The notes beneath the pieces are model-generated. The model ran no database searches, was not told the origin of the DNA, and saw nothing but the letters and a program-made list of their open reading frames with translations. This document shows positions 37,092-46,379 of a DNA stretch of 64,000 bases, piece by piece. The stretch is from Streptomyces meridianus (lineage in GTDB: Bacteria > Actinomycetota > Actinomycetes > Streptomycetales > Streptomycetaceae), in contig NZ_JAMQGM010000002.1 in the NCBI RefSeq assembly GCF_023703325.1, positions 186,001 through 250,000 of the forward strand, written 5' to 3'. Position 1 is the stretch's first letter; each line of letters begins with the position of its first letter. Made by a program: the position numbers and the translations under genes.

Positions 37092-39161
37092 GTGACGGAG
37101 CACCCGATCTCCCGCAACAGCCGGAAGGCCGCAGCAGCCATACCCGCCCCGGCCGAACCCCGGCGCGCGGCCGAGGCCGCGCAGGACGCGAGCCACGACA
37201 GCCGGCCCGCGCACCGGCAGCCCACGGGCCGGCCACGTTCGGGCGGACGGGCGGGGGAGGCCGACGCGAACGCCGCCACGGGCGCCGCCCGCACCGACCA
37301 CGGGGACGCCGCGCACCAGCATGCGGCGGCCATCCCCGAGCAGACCGACGCCGCCGGCGCCCCGGGGCTCGGCCGGCGTCCGGCCCGGCCGTCCCCCGAC
37401 CCCGGCACTGGCCCCGGGGAGGACGGTTACGCCGCCCGGTCCGTCGGCTCCGGAGCCACGGGCCCGGACGCCGAGCGGCTGCGCTTCGTCGGTGCCGCCA
37501 CCCGCCGGATCGCCCGGGGCATCGACCTGGACGAGATCGTGCTGGGCCTGTGCCGGGCCACTGTTCCGACGTTCACGGACGTCATCCTCGTGTACCTGCG
37601 CGACCCGTTGCCGGTCGGCGACGAGCGTCCCGTCGACCCGGTGGTGCTGCGACTGCGCCGCACCGACCGCATCCCGGCCGAGAACGACGCCGACACCGGC
37701 GGCCACGCTCTGCTGAGCCTGCAGAACGAGCCCTCCCCCGCCTCGGATCTGACCGAGGTGCGCCCGGGCGGTCCGCTCGCCGAGGTGCTCCGCGGGGTGC
37801 GGCCGGTGTTCGGCGACTCCGAGGCGGTCGGGGCCGCGCTGCCGGAGCTGCTGGGCGCGGAGTTCTGCATACCGGGCCCGCATCGCGCGATCCTCGCCCC
37901 GCTGCGCGGGCGCCGCCGGGTGATCGGCGCGGCCGTGTTCCTGCGCCGGGCCGAGCGGGCGCCGTTCGAGGCCGACGACCTGCTGGTGGCGGCACAGCTG
38001 GCCACCCACACGGCGCTCGGCGTCGACAAGGCGGTGCTGTACGGGCGCGAGGCGTACATCGCCGACGCACTCCAGCGGTCCATGCTTCCCGATTCCCTGC
38101 CGCAGCCGACCGGTGTGCGGCTGGCCAGCCGCTATCTTCCCGCCGCCGAGACCGCCCGGGTGGGCGGCGACTGGTACGACGCGATCCCGCTGCCCGGCAG
38201 CCGGGTCGCCCTGGTGGTGGGTGATGTCATGGGCCACTCCATGACCTCCGCCGCGATCATGGGGCAGCTGCGGACGACCGCGCAGACGCTGGCCGGTCTG
38301 GACCTGCCGCCGCAGGAGGTGCTGCACCACCTGGACGAGCAGGCGCAGCGGCTCGGCAGCGACCGCATGGCGACCTGCCTGTACGCGGTGTACGACCCGG
38401 TCGCGCACCGGATCGTGGTCGCCAATGCCGGCCATCCGCCGCCGGTCATGCTGCACGTCGGGGGGCGCGCCGAGGTGCTGCGCGTACCACCGGGCGCCCC
38501 GATCGGCGTCGGCGGTGTCGCGTTCGAGGCGGTGGAGCTGGACGCGCCCACCGGCGCGACCCTGCTGCTCTACACGGACGGGCTGGTCGAGTCGCGGCTG
38601 CGGGACGTGTGGACCGGCATCCATCAGTTGCGCGACCGGCTGACCGCGACCGCCGAGCTCACCGGCGCCGATCACGCACCGCCGCTGGAGCCGTTGTGCG
38701 ACGAGGTCCTCGACATGCTCGGCCCGGGCGACCGGGACGACGACATCGCGCTGCTCGCCGCCCGCTTCGAGGGGATCTCGCCGGAGGATGTCGCCCTGTG
38801 GCACCTCGACCCGGACGAGACCGCCCCGGGGCGTGCGCGGCGGCTGGCCCGCAGCGCCCTGCAGCAGTGGGACCTGGAGGATCTGACGGATTCGGTCCAG
38901 TTGCTGATCAGTGAGGTGGTGACGAACGCGGTGCGGTACGCCGAACGCCCCGTCACCCTGCGCCTGCTGCGTACGGACGTGCTGCGCTGCGAGGTCGGTG
39001 ACGACGTACCGCAACTGCCGCGGCTGCGGCAGGCCAGGCCGTCGGACGAGGGCGGCCGCGGGCTGTACCTCGTCAACCGGCTGGCCCGGCGGTGGGGCGC
39101 GACGCGGCTGAGCACCGGCAAGGTCGTGTGGTTCGAGCTGGGCGGCCCCGCCCCGGCCTGA
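37092..39161 (+). CDS. GAF-PP2C (SpoIIE-like) phosphatase fused to a HATPase domain
   Basis: 689-aa regulator. A disordered Ala/Pro-rich region of ~125 residues is followed by a GAF-like domain (RIARGIDLDEIVLGLCRATV), a SpoIIE/RsbU phosphatase (RVGGDWYDAIPLPG, VVGDVMGHSM, ANAGHPPP, YTDGLVESR, DDDIALLAARFEG) and a C-terminal RsbW-like ATPase (LLISEVVTNAVRYAE, DEGGRGLYLVNR). It has the same phosphatase-plus-kinase architecture as the 870-aa protein at 6.9-9.5 kb but no PAS domains. GTG 37092 is used. It probably controls an anti-anti-sigma factor; the partner is not in the window. Confidence 0.92.
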   Translation: MTEHPISRNSRKAAAAIPAPAEPRRAAEAAQDASHDSRPAHRQPTGRPRSGGRAGEADANAATGAARTDHGDAAHQHAAAIPEQTDAAGAPGLGRRPARPSPDPGTGPGEDGYAARSVGSGATGPDAERLRFVGAATRRIARGIDLDEIVLGLCRATVPTFTDVILVYLRDPLPVGDERPVDPVVLRLRRTDRIPAENDADTGGHALLSLQNEPSPASDLTEVRPGGPLAEVLRGVRPVFGDSEAVGAALPELLGAEFCIPGPHRAILAPLRGRRRVIGAAVFLRRAERAPFEADDLLVAAQLATHTALGVDKAVLYGREAYIADALQRSMLPDSLPQPTGVRLASRYLPAAETARVGGDWYDAIPLPGSRVALVVGDVMGHSMTSAAIMGQLRTTAQTLAGLDLPPQEVLHHLDEQAQRLGSDRMATCLYAVYDPVAHRIVVANAGHPPPVMLHVGGRAEVLRVPPGAPIGVGGVAFEAVELDAPTGATLLLYTDGLVESRLRDVWTGIHQLRDRLTATAELTGADHAPPLEPLCDEVLDMLGPGDRDDDIALLAARFEGISPEDVALWHLDPDETAPGRARRLARSALQQWDLEDLTDSVQLLISEVVTNAVRYAERPVTLRLLRTDVLRCEVGDDVPQLPRLRQARPSDEGGRGLYLVNRLARRWGATRLSTGKVVWFELGGPAPA

Positions 39162-39408
39162 GTGCCTGTGGTGGTGGCCGGGCTCGGATCGCCGGGCCGC
39201 GGACGGTGCGGGTGGACCCGGAGTTCTCCGGGTCCACCCGCATTACGCGTTTCGGGGGACTCGCGGTACCCCGCACCGCATGGGGGTACCGATCTCGGGT
39301 ACGGGCTTGTGACAGAGAGAACGTTTGAAGGCGTATGCGCCTTTCTTCCGGCTCCTTCGGGTTCTCTCCGATTCTTCCGAACGGCAGTCGACGTTCAGCG
39401 AGGCGTTC

Positions 39409-40875
39409 ATGACCGAGTCAGCAGCCCGCAACATCCCTCCGACCACGAACAACGCCGGCATTCCGGTGGAGAGCGACGAGCACTCCCTCACGGTGGGTCC
39501 CAACGGACCGATCCTGCTTCAGGACCACTACCTCCTCGAGAAGATGGCCCAGTTCAACCGGGAGCGGGTCCCCGAACGCGTGGTGCACGCGAAGGGCAGC
39601 GGCGCGTACGGCGTCTTCGAGGTGACGAACGACGTCAGCCAGTTCACGAAGGCCGACCTGTTCCAGCCGGGCCGGCGCACCGAGATGCTGGCTCGCTTCT
39701 CGACCGTGGCCGGCGAGCAGGGCAGCCCGGACACCTGGCGCGACCCGCGCGGTTTCGCCCTGAAGTTCTACACGGAGCAGGGGAACTACGACCTGGTCGG
39801 CAACAACACCCCGGTCTTCTTCGTCCGCGACACCATCAAGTTCCAGGACTTCATCCGCTCGCAGAAGCGGCGCCCGGACAACGGGCTGCGCGACCACGAC
39901 ATGCAGTGGGACTTCTGGACGCTCTCCCCCGAGTCTGCCCACCAGGTGACGTGGCTGATGGGCGACCGGGGCATCCCCAGTTCGTACCGGCGCATGAACG
40001 GCTACGGGTCCCACACCTACATGTGGATCAACGCCGCGGGTGAGAAGTACTGGATCAAGTACCACTTCCACACCGACCAGGGCATCGGCTTCCTGACGCA
40101 GGAGGAGGCGGACCTGATGGCCGGTGAGGACGCCGATGTGCACCGCCGGGACCTCTTCGACGCGATCGAGCGCGGCGAGCACCCGTCGTGGACGCTCAAG
40201 GTCCAGGTGATGCCGTTCGAGGACGCGGCGGACTACCGGTTCAACCCGTTCGACCTGACGAAGGTGTGGCCGCACGGCGACTACCCGCTGATCGAGGTCG
40301 GCCGGATGACGCTGAACCGGAACCCGGAGGACTTCTTCGTCCACATCGAACAGGCGGCGTTCGAGCCGAGCAACATGGTGCCGGGTATCGGCCCGTCACC
40401 GGACAAGATGCTGCTGGGGCGGTTGTTCTCGTACCCGGACACCCACCGGTACCGGATCGGGCCGAACTACGCGCAGCTGCCGCCCAACCGCCCGCACGTA
40501 CCGGTGCACTCGTACGCCAAGGACGGTCCGATGCGCTACGAGCCGAACCGGGTGGGTGCGGTGTACGCGCCGAACTCGTACGGCGGGCCGGCTGCCGACG
40601 CGGCCCGGTTCGGCGATCCCGCCGGGTGGGAGACGGCCGGTGCGATGGTGCGCGAGGCGTACAAGCTGCACCGTGAGGACGACGACTGGGGCCAGGCCGG
40701 GACGATGGTGCGTGAGGTCCTGGACGACGATGCCCGGCAGCGCCTGGTGTCCAACATCTCGGGGCACCTGCTGGACGGCGTGAGCCGGCCGGTGCTGGCC
40801 CGCGCGCTGGAGTACTGGCGCAAGGTCGACAAGAACCTCGGCGACCGGGTCGCCAAGGCGGTCAACGGGAGCTGA
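39409..40875 (+). CDS. Monofunctional heme catalase
   Basis: 488-aa small-subunit (clade 3) catalase. Catalytic His60 is in [12 protein letters not shown], the Asn in [14 protein letters not shown], and the heme-ligand Tyr in [15 protein letters not shown] 39409 ([15 protein letters not shown]) has GCGAGG about 5 nt upstream and matches the usual N-terminus; the frame is open back to 39325. It decomposes H2O2 in the cytosol. OxyR, AhpC and AhpD are encoded nearby. A very strong bidirectional terminator follows. Confidence 0.96.
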   Translation: MTESAARNIPPTTNNAGIPVESDEHSLTVGPNGPILLQDHYLLEKMAQFNRERVPERVVHAKGSGAYGVFEVTNDVSQFTKADLFQPGRRTEMLARFSTVAGEQGSPDTWRDPRGFALKFYTEQGNYDLVGNNTPVFFVRDTIKFQDFIRSQKRRPDNGLRDHDMQWDFWTLSPESAHQVTWLMGDRGIPSSYRRMNGYGSHTYMWINAAGEKYWIKYHFHTDQGIGFLTQEEADLMAGEDADVHRRDLFDAIERGEHPSWTLKVQVMPFEDAADYRFNPFDLTKVWPHGDYPLIEVGRMTLNRNPEDFFVHIEQAAFEPSNMVPGIGPSPDKMLLGRLFSYPDTHRYRIGPNYAQLPPNRPHVPVHSYAKDGPMRYEPNRVGAVYAPNSYGGPAADAARFGDPAGWETAGAMVREAYKLHREDDDWGQAGTMVREVLDDDARQRLVSNISGHLLDGVSRPVLARALEYWRKVDKNLGDRVAKAVNGS

Positions 40876-40907
40876 CGCCCCGGGGCCGCGGTCGCGCGGA
40901 CTGTCGG

Positions 40908-40956
40908 AACGGCGAAGACGCCCGGAACCTGTCAGGTTCCGGGCGTCTTCGCCGTT
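40908..40956. terminator. Bidirectional terminator between catalase and PBP genes
   Basis: 23-bp perfect stem (40908-40930 with 40934-40956) closed by GTC; the longest perfect terminator stem in the window, between two convergent genes. Confidence 0.9.
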
Positions 40957-40969
40957 AGGCTCCGGCCGG

Positions 40970-43300
40970 TCAGCCGGCGGTGCCGGCGTCGCTGCCGGCG
41001 CCGCCGTCGGTTCCGCGGCTGGTGCGCGGTCCGGGTTCCACGGTCGGCCCGGTCCCGTCCGGCGGCATCGGGGGCTGTGTCGGGAGCTGCTCGGAGCCGG
41101 ACGGCGACGGGGGCAGGCCGCTTCCGGACGGGGCCGTCGGCTGTCCGGATCCGGGCGCGCTGGGACCGGTGGAGGCGCCGCTGTCCGAGGGGGACGGGGA
41201 GGGCGTCGGGGCGACGGCCGCTCCCTGCTCGGTGTCGAGCTCGAAGTCGGTGACGCGCTGCCCCTGCAGCGCCGCCTTGGTGTAGGCGGCCCAGATCTGC
41301 GCCGGGAACCCGCCGCCGTTGACGCGGCCGCCGCCGGCGGCGCCGGACAGCGACACCTGACGGCCGCCCTCGCCTTCGCCGAACAGGCCCACGGTGGTGA
41401 CCAGTTCGGGGGTGTAGCCGGCGAACCAGGCGGACTTGTTGTCGTCGGAGGTTCCCGTCTTGCCCGCCACCCTGCGCCCGGTGGACTGCACGATGGCTCC
41501 GGTGCCCTCGTCGACGACGCCGGTGAGCACCGAGGTGACCGCGTCCGCGCTCTGCCGGGTGATGACCGCGTCGCCGATCGCGTCCCGCGGCTTCACCTTC
41601 TGGTCGCCGCGCTCCGCGGACTTCACCAGACGCGGTGTGACCTTCTTGCCGTGGTTGTCGAAGGTCGCGTAGACCGACGCCATGTCGAGGGGGCTGGCGC
41701 CCATCACGCCGAGCGACATCGCCGGCCGCTCCTCGAAACCGCCCGCCTTCTTGCTCATGCCGAGGTTCAGTGCCGTCTGCTTGGTCCGGTCCAGGCCCAC
41801 GTCGACGACCATCTGGGCGAAGACCGAGTTGACCGAGGCGTTCATCGCCTTCTGGACGGTGATCTGCCCGTAGTCCTTGTCGTCCTCGTTGGGCGGGGCG
41901 AAGGGAGTGACGCTGCCGCGCACGGGCCGCTCGCTGGTGCCGTCGTAGACGGTGCTCGCGGTGATGGGCACGCCGTCCTGGGTCTTGGATCCGTTCTGCA
42001 GGGCCGAGGCGAAGACGATCGGCTTGAACGTGGAGGCCGGCTGGTAGTCGCGCCGGGTCGCGTTGCTCAGGTAGTGCCGGGTGGCGTCCCTGCCGCCGTA
42101 GAGGGCAACGACGTCGCCGGTCTTCGGGTCGACGGACACGGCACCGGCCTGGACGTGGCCGTCCACCTTGCGCTTGTCCGGGTCGAGCTTGGCGTTCAGG
42201 GTCTCCTTGACGGCTCGCTCCAGCCGCTTCTGCTTGGACTCGCTGATGGCGAGGGTGATGTCCCAGCCGCGGGCGCCGAGTTCGGCCTCGTCGACGCCGG
42301 AGGCGATCAGCTCGTCGTTGGCGGCCTTCACCAGGTATCCGGCCTGGCCGCTGAGTCCGGGGGTGGGCTTCGGGTCCTCGGGCTCCGGGAACTTCATGTC
42401 CCGGCGCTCGGCGGGGCCGAGCCACTTCATCTCGACCATGTTGTCCAGCACGTAGTTCCAGCGCTGTTTGACGAGCCGCTTGGAGGTGTCGGTGGCCGAC
42501 GACCAGTCGTACTGGCTGGGGGCCTGGAGGAGGGCGGCGAGGTAGGCGCCCTGCTCGGTCGTCAGGTCTTTGGAGTCCACGTCGTAGTAGGCCCGGGCCG
42601 CGGCCTGGACGCCGTGGGCCCCCCGGCCGTAGTAGCTGGTGTTCATGTAGCCGCTGAGGATGTAATCCTTGCTCCGCTGCTGGTCCACCTTCAGCGCGAT
42701 GATCATCTCCTTCGCCTTGCGGGTCAGGGTCTGGTCCTGGGTCAGATAGAAGTTCTTCACGTACTGCTGAGTGATCGTCGAGCCACCCTGCTTGCGCCCC
42801 ATGGCCGTGGATATCAGCCCGCGGAGGGTGCCCTTCAGGTCGACGCCCGCGTCCGTGTAGAACGTCTTGTTCTCGGCGGCGACGAAGGCGTGCTGAACGC
42901 CCTTGGGCACCTTGGAGATCGGGACCAGTTCGCGGTTGACCTCGCCGTCCCGGGCGAACACCTTGCCGTTGCTGTACCGGTAGATGTTGCTCTGCTTGCC
43001 CGCATCCGCGTTGGCAGTAGTGGGGACGTCGATGTAGATGTAGAGGCCGATGAACGCGGCCATACCGAGGGCGCACACCGCCAGAAAGGCGCCCATCAGC
43101 TTCTTCCAGGGGAAACGGCGGCGCCCGCCGCCCGGGGCCTCGGCACGGCGCCTGCCACCCGGCGACTCGGAACGGCGCCTGCCACCCGGCGACTCGGAAC
43201 GGCCCATGCCACCCGGCGACTCGGAACGGCCCATGCCGCCCGGCGTCTCGGCGCGGCGCGCGCCCCGCTGCCGTGCCCTTCGCTCTTCCGCTCGGCCCAT
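40970..43300 (-). CDS. Class A penicillin-binding protein (bifunctional transglycosylase/transpeptidase)
   Basis: 776-aa peptidoglycan synthase. A cytoplasmic tail with five 9-residue repeats (e.g. ESPGGMGRS) is followed by one membrane helix (residues ~67-90), a GT51 domain (Glu143 in AAENKTFYTD; GGSTITQQYVKN) and a transpeptidase domain with S423TFK, S489VN and K614TGT. The Ser/Pro/Gly-rich tail after ~690 is typical of actinobacterial PBPs. GGAAGAG precedes ATG 43300. It polymerises and crosslinks the wall outside the membrane. Divergent from the SPFH gene. Confidence 0.95.
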   Translation of the reverse strand: MGRAEERRARQRGARRAETPGGMGRSESPGGMGRSESPGGRRRSESPGGRRRAEAPGGGRRRFPWKKLMGAFLAVCALGMAAFIGLYIYIDVPTTANADAGKQSNIYRYSNGKVFARDGEVNRELVPISKVPKGVQHAFVAAENKTFYTDAGVDLKGTLRGLISTAMGRKQGGSTITQQYVKNFYLTQDQTLTRKAKEMIIALKVDQQRSKDYILSGYMNTSYYGRGAHGVQAAARAYYDVDSKDLTTEQGAYLAALLQAPSQYDWSSATDTSKRLVKQRWNYVLDNMVEMKWLGPAERRDMKFPEPEDPKPTPGLSGQAGYLVKAANDELIASGVDEAELGARGWDITLAISESKQKRLERAVKETLNAKLDPDKRKVDGHVQAGAVSVDPKTGDVVALYGGRDATRHYLSNATRRDYQPASTFKPIVFASALQNGSKTQDGVPITASTVYDGTSERPVRGSVTPFAPPNEDDKDYGQITVQKAMNASVNSVFAQMVVDVGLDRTKQTALNLGMSKKAGGFEERPAMSLGVMGASPLDMASVYATFDNHGKKVTPRLVKSAERGDQKVKPRDAIGDAVITRQSADAVTSVLTGVVDEGTGAIVQSTGRRVAGKTGTSDDNKSAWFAGYTPELVTTVGLFGEGEGGRQVSLSGAAGGGRVNGGGFPAQIWAAYTKAALQGQRVTDFELDTEQGAAVAPTPSPSPSDSGASTGPSAPGSGQPTAPSGSGLPPSPSGSEQLPTQPPMPPDGTGPTVEPGPRTSRGTDGGAGSDAGTAG
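43115..43249 (-). repeat. Five 27-bp repeats in the PBP N-terminus
   Basis: Encodes residues 18-62 as five 9-residue units, ETPGGMGRS, ESPGGMGRS, ESPGGRRRS, ESPGGRRRA, EAPGGGRRR. Near-identical at DNA level, so copy number may vary between strains. Confidence 0.85.
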
Positions 43301-43392
43301 CTCACGCTCTTCCAGTCGATCCGCCCCGGGGAACTCACGAAGCTAGCAGTGCCGGTGGGGACAGCCTGATGCGGACCCCAGGGAAATCAGAT

Positions 43393-43408
43393 AAAGTGAT
43401 AGCACTTT
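43393..43408. promoter_or_regulatory. Perfect palindromic operator upstream of the SPFH gene
   Basis: AAAGTG-ATAG-CACTTT, 6-bp arms and 4-nt spacer, in an AT-rich patch 51 nt before ATG 43459 and 93 nt from the PBP start. It resembles the AGTG-N4-CACT operators of GntR/YtrA-type regulators; no such regulator gene is nearby. Confidence 0.6.
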
Positions 43409-43458
43409 GCTAGGAGCGGGTGAACGGCCCGCGTCGATACCGGAATCGGGGGCATCCC

Positions 43459-44412
43459 ATGTCGAGCACACCGCATCCCACCACTCCGCACGAGAACGCC
43501 GACGGTCCCGACCTGCCGAAGCCCCGGGTGCGCGAGCGAGCGGCCCGCAGCATCGGCGGCGGGCTCGCACTGCTGCTCGGCCTCGTCGGCCTCGCGCTCG
43601 GCATCACCGGAATCGTCCTCGGCGCCGGACGGGCCGAGAACGGCGAGAGCGGCGGCACCCCGTTGATCATCGTGGGCGTCCTGGTCGCGCTCGGCTCGCT
43701 CTTCGCCATGGCCGGGCTGAACATGGTGGCACCCGGCGAGGCCCGGGTGGTACAGCTCTTCGGCCGCTACACCGGCACCATCCGCACCGACGGGCTGCGC
43801 TGGGTCAACCCGCTGACAAGCCGGAAGAAGATCTCGACCCGGGTGCGCAACCACGAGACGGCGGTCCTCAAGGTCAACGACGCCTACGGCAACCCGATCG
43901 AGCTCGCTGCCGTCGTCGTCTGGCAGGTCCGGGACACCGCGCAGGCCGTGTTCGAGGTCGACGACTTCCTGGAGTTCGTCTCCACCCAGACCGAGGCGGC
44001 CGTCCGCCACATCGCCATCGAGTACCCCTACGACGCCCACGACGAGAGCGGCCTGTCCCTGCGCGGCAACGCCGAGGAGATCACCGAGAAGCTCGCCGTC
44101 GAACTCTCCGCGCGTGTCGAGGCCGCCGGTGTCCGGATCATCGAGTCCCGCTTCACGCACCTCGCGTACGCGCCCGAGATCGCCTCGGCCATGCTCCAGC
44201 GGCAGCAGGCGGGTGCGGTGGTGGCGGCCCGGCGCCAGATCGTGGACGGCGCGGTCGGCATGGTCGAGGCAGCCCTCGCCCGCCTCACCGAGCAGGACGT
44301 CGTGGAGCTGGACGAGGAGCGCAAGGCCGCCATGGTCAGCAACCTCATGGTGGTGCTCTGCGGGGACCGCGCCCCGCAGCCGGTCGTGAACACGGGCACG
44401 CTGTACCAGTGA
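43459..44412 (+). CDS. SPFH/band-7 domain membrane protein
   Basis: 317-aa stomatin-like protein. Two membrane segments (SIGGGLALLLGLVGLALGIT and TPLIIVGVLVALGSLFAMAG) precede an SPFH domain (GEARVVQLFGRYTGTIRTDG, NHETAVLKVNDAYGNPIELA) and a helical tail. SPFH proteins form membrane scaffolds that control proteases or lipid domains. ATG 43459 follows a GGGGG ribosome site. The next gene starts at GTGA overlapping its stop, so they are translationally coupled. A palindromic operator lies upstream. Confidence 0.9.
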   Translation: MSSTPHPTTPHENADGPDLPKPRVRERAARSIGGGLALLLGLVGLALGITGIVLGAGRAENGESGGTPLIIVGVLVALGSLFAMAGLNMVAPGEARVVQLFGRYTGTIRTDGLRWVNPLTSRKKISTRVRNHETAVLKVNDAYGNPIELAAVVVWQVRDTAQAVFEVDDFLEFVSTQTEAAVRHIAIEYPYDAHDESGLSLRGNAEEITEKLAVELSARVEAAGVRIIESRFTHLAYAPEIASAMLQRQQAGAVVAARRQIVDGAVGMVEAALARLTEQDVVELDEERKAAMVSNLMVVLCGDRAPQPVVNTGTLYQ

Positions 44413-44663
44413 CCGGTCGACCTCCGCAGCGGGAGCCGCGGCAGCGCAAGCAGGTGCTGCTGCGGCTCGACCCCGCCGTGCACGACGCGCTCGCCCGCTG
44501 GGCGGCCGACGAACTGCGCAGCACCAACGCCCAGATCGACTTCCTGCTGCGCAAGGCCCTGTCCGCGGCCGGGCGCATGCCCGGCTCCGCGGGGCCCGCC
44601 GCCCGCCGCGGCCGCCCGCCGCGCAACCGTCCGGAAGCCGACAGCGACGGCGACGGGCCGTAG
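44409..44663 (+). CDS. Small ribbon-helix-helix-like protein coupled to the SPFH gene
   Basis: 84-aa protein beginning VTGRPPQREPRQRKQVLLRL. Residues ~15-50 fit a CopG/Arc ribbon-helix-helix (KQVLLRLDPAVHDALARWAA, TNAQIDFLLRKALSA). The C-terminal 30 residues are basic and Pro/Gly-rich. GTG 44409 overlaps the SPFH stop, the best evidence that it is real. It could be a DNA-binding autoregulator of the operon (for example at 43393-43408) or bind the membrane partner. No toxin gene is adjacent. Confidence 0.8.
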   Translation: MTGRPPQREPRQRKQVLLRLDPAVHDALARWAADELRSTNAQIDFLLRKALSAAGRMPGSAGPAARRGRPPRNRPEADSDGDGP

Positions 44664-44852
44664 CGGGGCGTGCGGCCGGGACGCCTCAGCCGGGCGCACT
44701 GCCGTGGAGGCCCCGGGGACTGACTGCGCGGCGACACTGTCCGCACCGGCCCGGCCCACTGCGCGCCCTGCTCGACGCGCTCCGCGACGTGAGGGGCGGG
44801 TGGAGCGGCCCGGGAACCGGCGCCCCCGCCACAGGCCGCCGTCCACTCCCGC

Positions 44853-45782
44853 TCAACCGGCGGCGATCCGCACCGGCAGGGACGCCAGCTCCTTGCGCAG
44901 CGCCGCCGCGAACTCCTGGAACTCGCCCTGACGGGCCGCCCCGGAACGCATCGCCAGCGCGACCCGCCTCGAGGGCGCCGGGGCGGCGAAGAAGCCGGCC
45001 GACAGGTGCTCGCTGCGCCCGGTCTCCACCCGCAGGGCGGTGCGCGGCAGCAGCGTCACCCCGAGCCCTCCGGCCACCAGCTGAACCAGGGTGGACAGTC
45101 CGGCCGCGCTGGCGGTGACCGGTGCGCCGCCGGTCCGCCCCGCGTCACGGCAGACGTCCAGCGCCTGGTCGCGCAGGCAGTGCCCCTCGTCCAGCAGCAG
45201 CAGGTCGAGGTCGCGCAGAACGTCGCGGGGGATGTCGTCGCGTCCGCCCAGCCGGTGCCCCTGTGGGGTGACGAGCACGAAGTCCTCGTCGAACAGGGGC
45301 AGTTCGGTGACCCCGGGCACGCCCAGCGGTACGGCGAGGAGCAGCAGGTCCAGCCGTCCGTGCGCGAGCCCGTCGAGCAGCGAGGCGGTCTGCTCCTCGT
45401 GGACCTGGAGGTCCAGTTCCGGATACCGGTCCTGGACCAGGCGCAGCACGGTGGGCAGCAGGTACGGCGCGACGGTGGGGATGACTCCGAAGCGCAGACT
45501 TCCGGTGAACGGCGCCCGCGCGGCCTCGGCCTCCTCCATGAGTTCGCCGACCGCTTCCAGAACGGTGCGCGCCCTCGCGGCCAGCCGGTCACCGGCGGGA
45601 GAGAGCAGCACCTTGCGGGTGGTGCGCTCCAGGAGTTGCACGCCGAGGCTCTCCTCCAGCGCCGAGACGGCGCCGGAGAGGGCGGGCTGGCTCATGCCGA
45701 TCGCGGCGGCGGCGTCCCGGAAGTGCAGGTGCTCGGCGACGGCGGAGAAGGCGCGCAGCTGCGAGAGTGTCGGGGACTTCAC
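44853..45782 (-). CDS. oxyR: LysR-family peroxide sensor OxyR
   Basis: 309-aa LysR regulator. The helix-turn-helix is at residues 5-60 (LSQLRAFSAVAEHLHFRDAA). Redox cysteines Cys202 and Cys211 in DEGHCLRDQALDVC have the spacing of E. coli OxyR Cys199/Cys208, so it should form a disulfide on H2O2 exposure. GTG 45782 is used. It is divergent from ahpC-ahpD with an unusually long 597-nt space. It probably activates ahpCD and represses itself. Confidence 0.95.
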   Translation of the reverse strand: MKSPTLSQLRAFSAVAEHLHFRDAAAAIGMSQPALSGAVSALEESLGVQLLERTTRKVLLSPAGDRLAARARTVLEAVGELMEEAEAARAPFTGSLRFGVIPTVAPYLLPTVLRLVQDRYPELDLQVHEEQTASLLDGLAHGRLDLLLLAVPLGVPGVTELPLFDEDFVLVTPQGHRLGGRDDIPRDVLRDLDLLLLDEGHCLRDQALDVCRDAGRTGGAPVTASAAGLSTLVQLVAGGLGVTLLPRTALRVETGRSEHLSAGFFAAPAPSRRVALAMRSGAARQGEFQEFAAALRKELASLPVRIAAG

Positions 45783-46269
45783 GGCGCCGCGCGATGGGCC
45801 GGGGGTGGCGATGTGGCCCTCCTGGGACGTGGTGCGGTTCCGTCGCGGACGACCGGGGCGGACCGGGGGACGTCTGCGCGACCGCGACCGGCTCGAACGG
45901 ACATTTCACCAGATAATTTACCGGATCGGGGCGGACAGTCCGGGCCGCCGGCCGTGCCCTTGCTCACACGACGACGACACGGCGCGACCCGCCCACTCTC
46001 CGGATCCGCTCCGGCGTCTCACCACCCGGGACGGTCCGCGGACGGCTTTGTGACCCGCGGAGGCCGGACCCTACGATGCCCTGCAGACCCCGCCCGAAGG
46101 CCCGGCGAGGCCTCGGCGGCCCACTCGCCCCGGCCGGCGAGGCCCTCCATGCCACCAACGGCGGCCTCCCCCGGCCCCGTTCCCCCGATCGGGCGCCGCA
46201 CGCCCCGCCCCATGGCGGACGAAGATCCACAGCGAGGCTTCGACCAGCGGTGATAGCAGAACCCGATCA

Positions 46270-46285
46270 AATCATGCCGTTGATT
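46270..46285. promoter_or_regulatory. Candidate regulatory dyad in the oxyR-ahpC region
   Basis: AATCA-N6-TGATT, in an AT-rich patch at 46250-46305 that is the likely ahpC promoter and OxyR target. A second AT-rich patch (AGATAATTTACC, near 45913) may hold the oxyR promoter. The rest of 45783-46379 shows no gene. Confidence 0.4.
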
Positions 46286-46379
46286 CGATTTCTTGGATCA
46301 GTGCACGCCGTGCCAGGGTTGCCGAAGTCCAACCCCAAGGGAAGTGCGCAACCCGCATTTCCTGCACGAAGGAGCAGAT

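Noticed and set aside
45006-46253. Long plus-strand open frame antisense to oxyR
   Set aside because: It mirrors the oxyR coding pattern and has no domain; typical GC-rich shadow.
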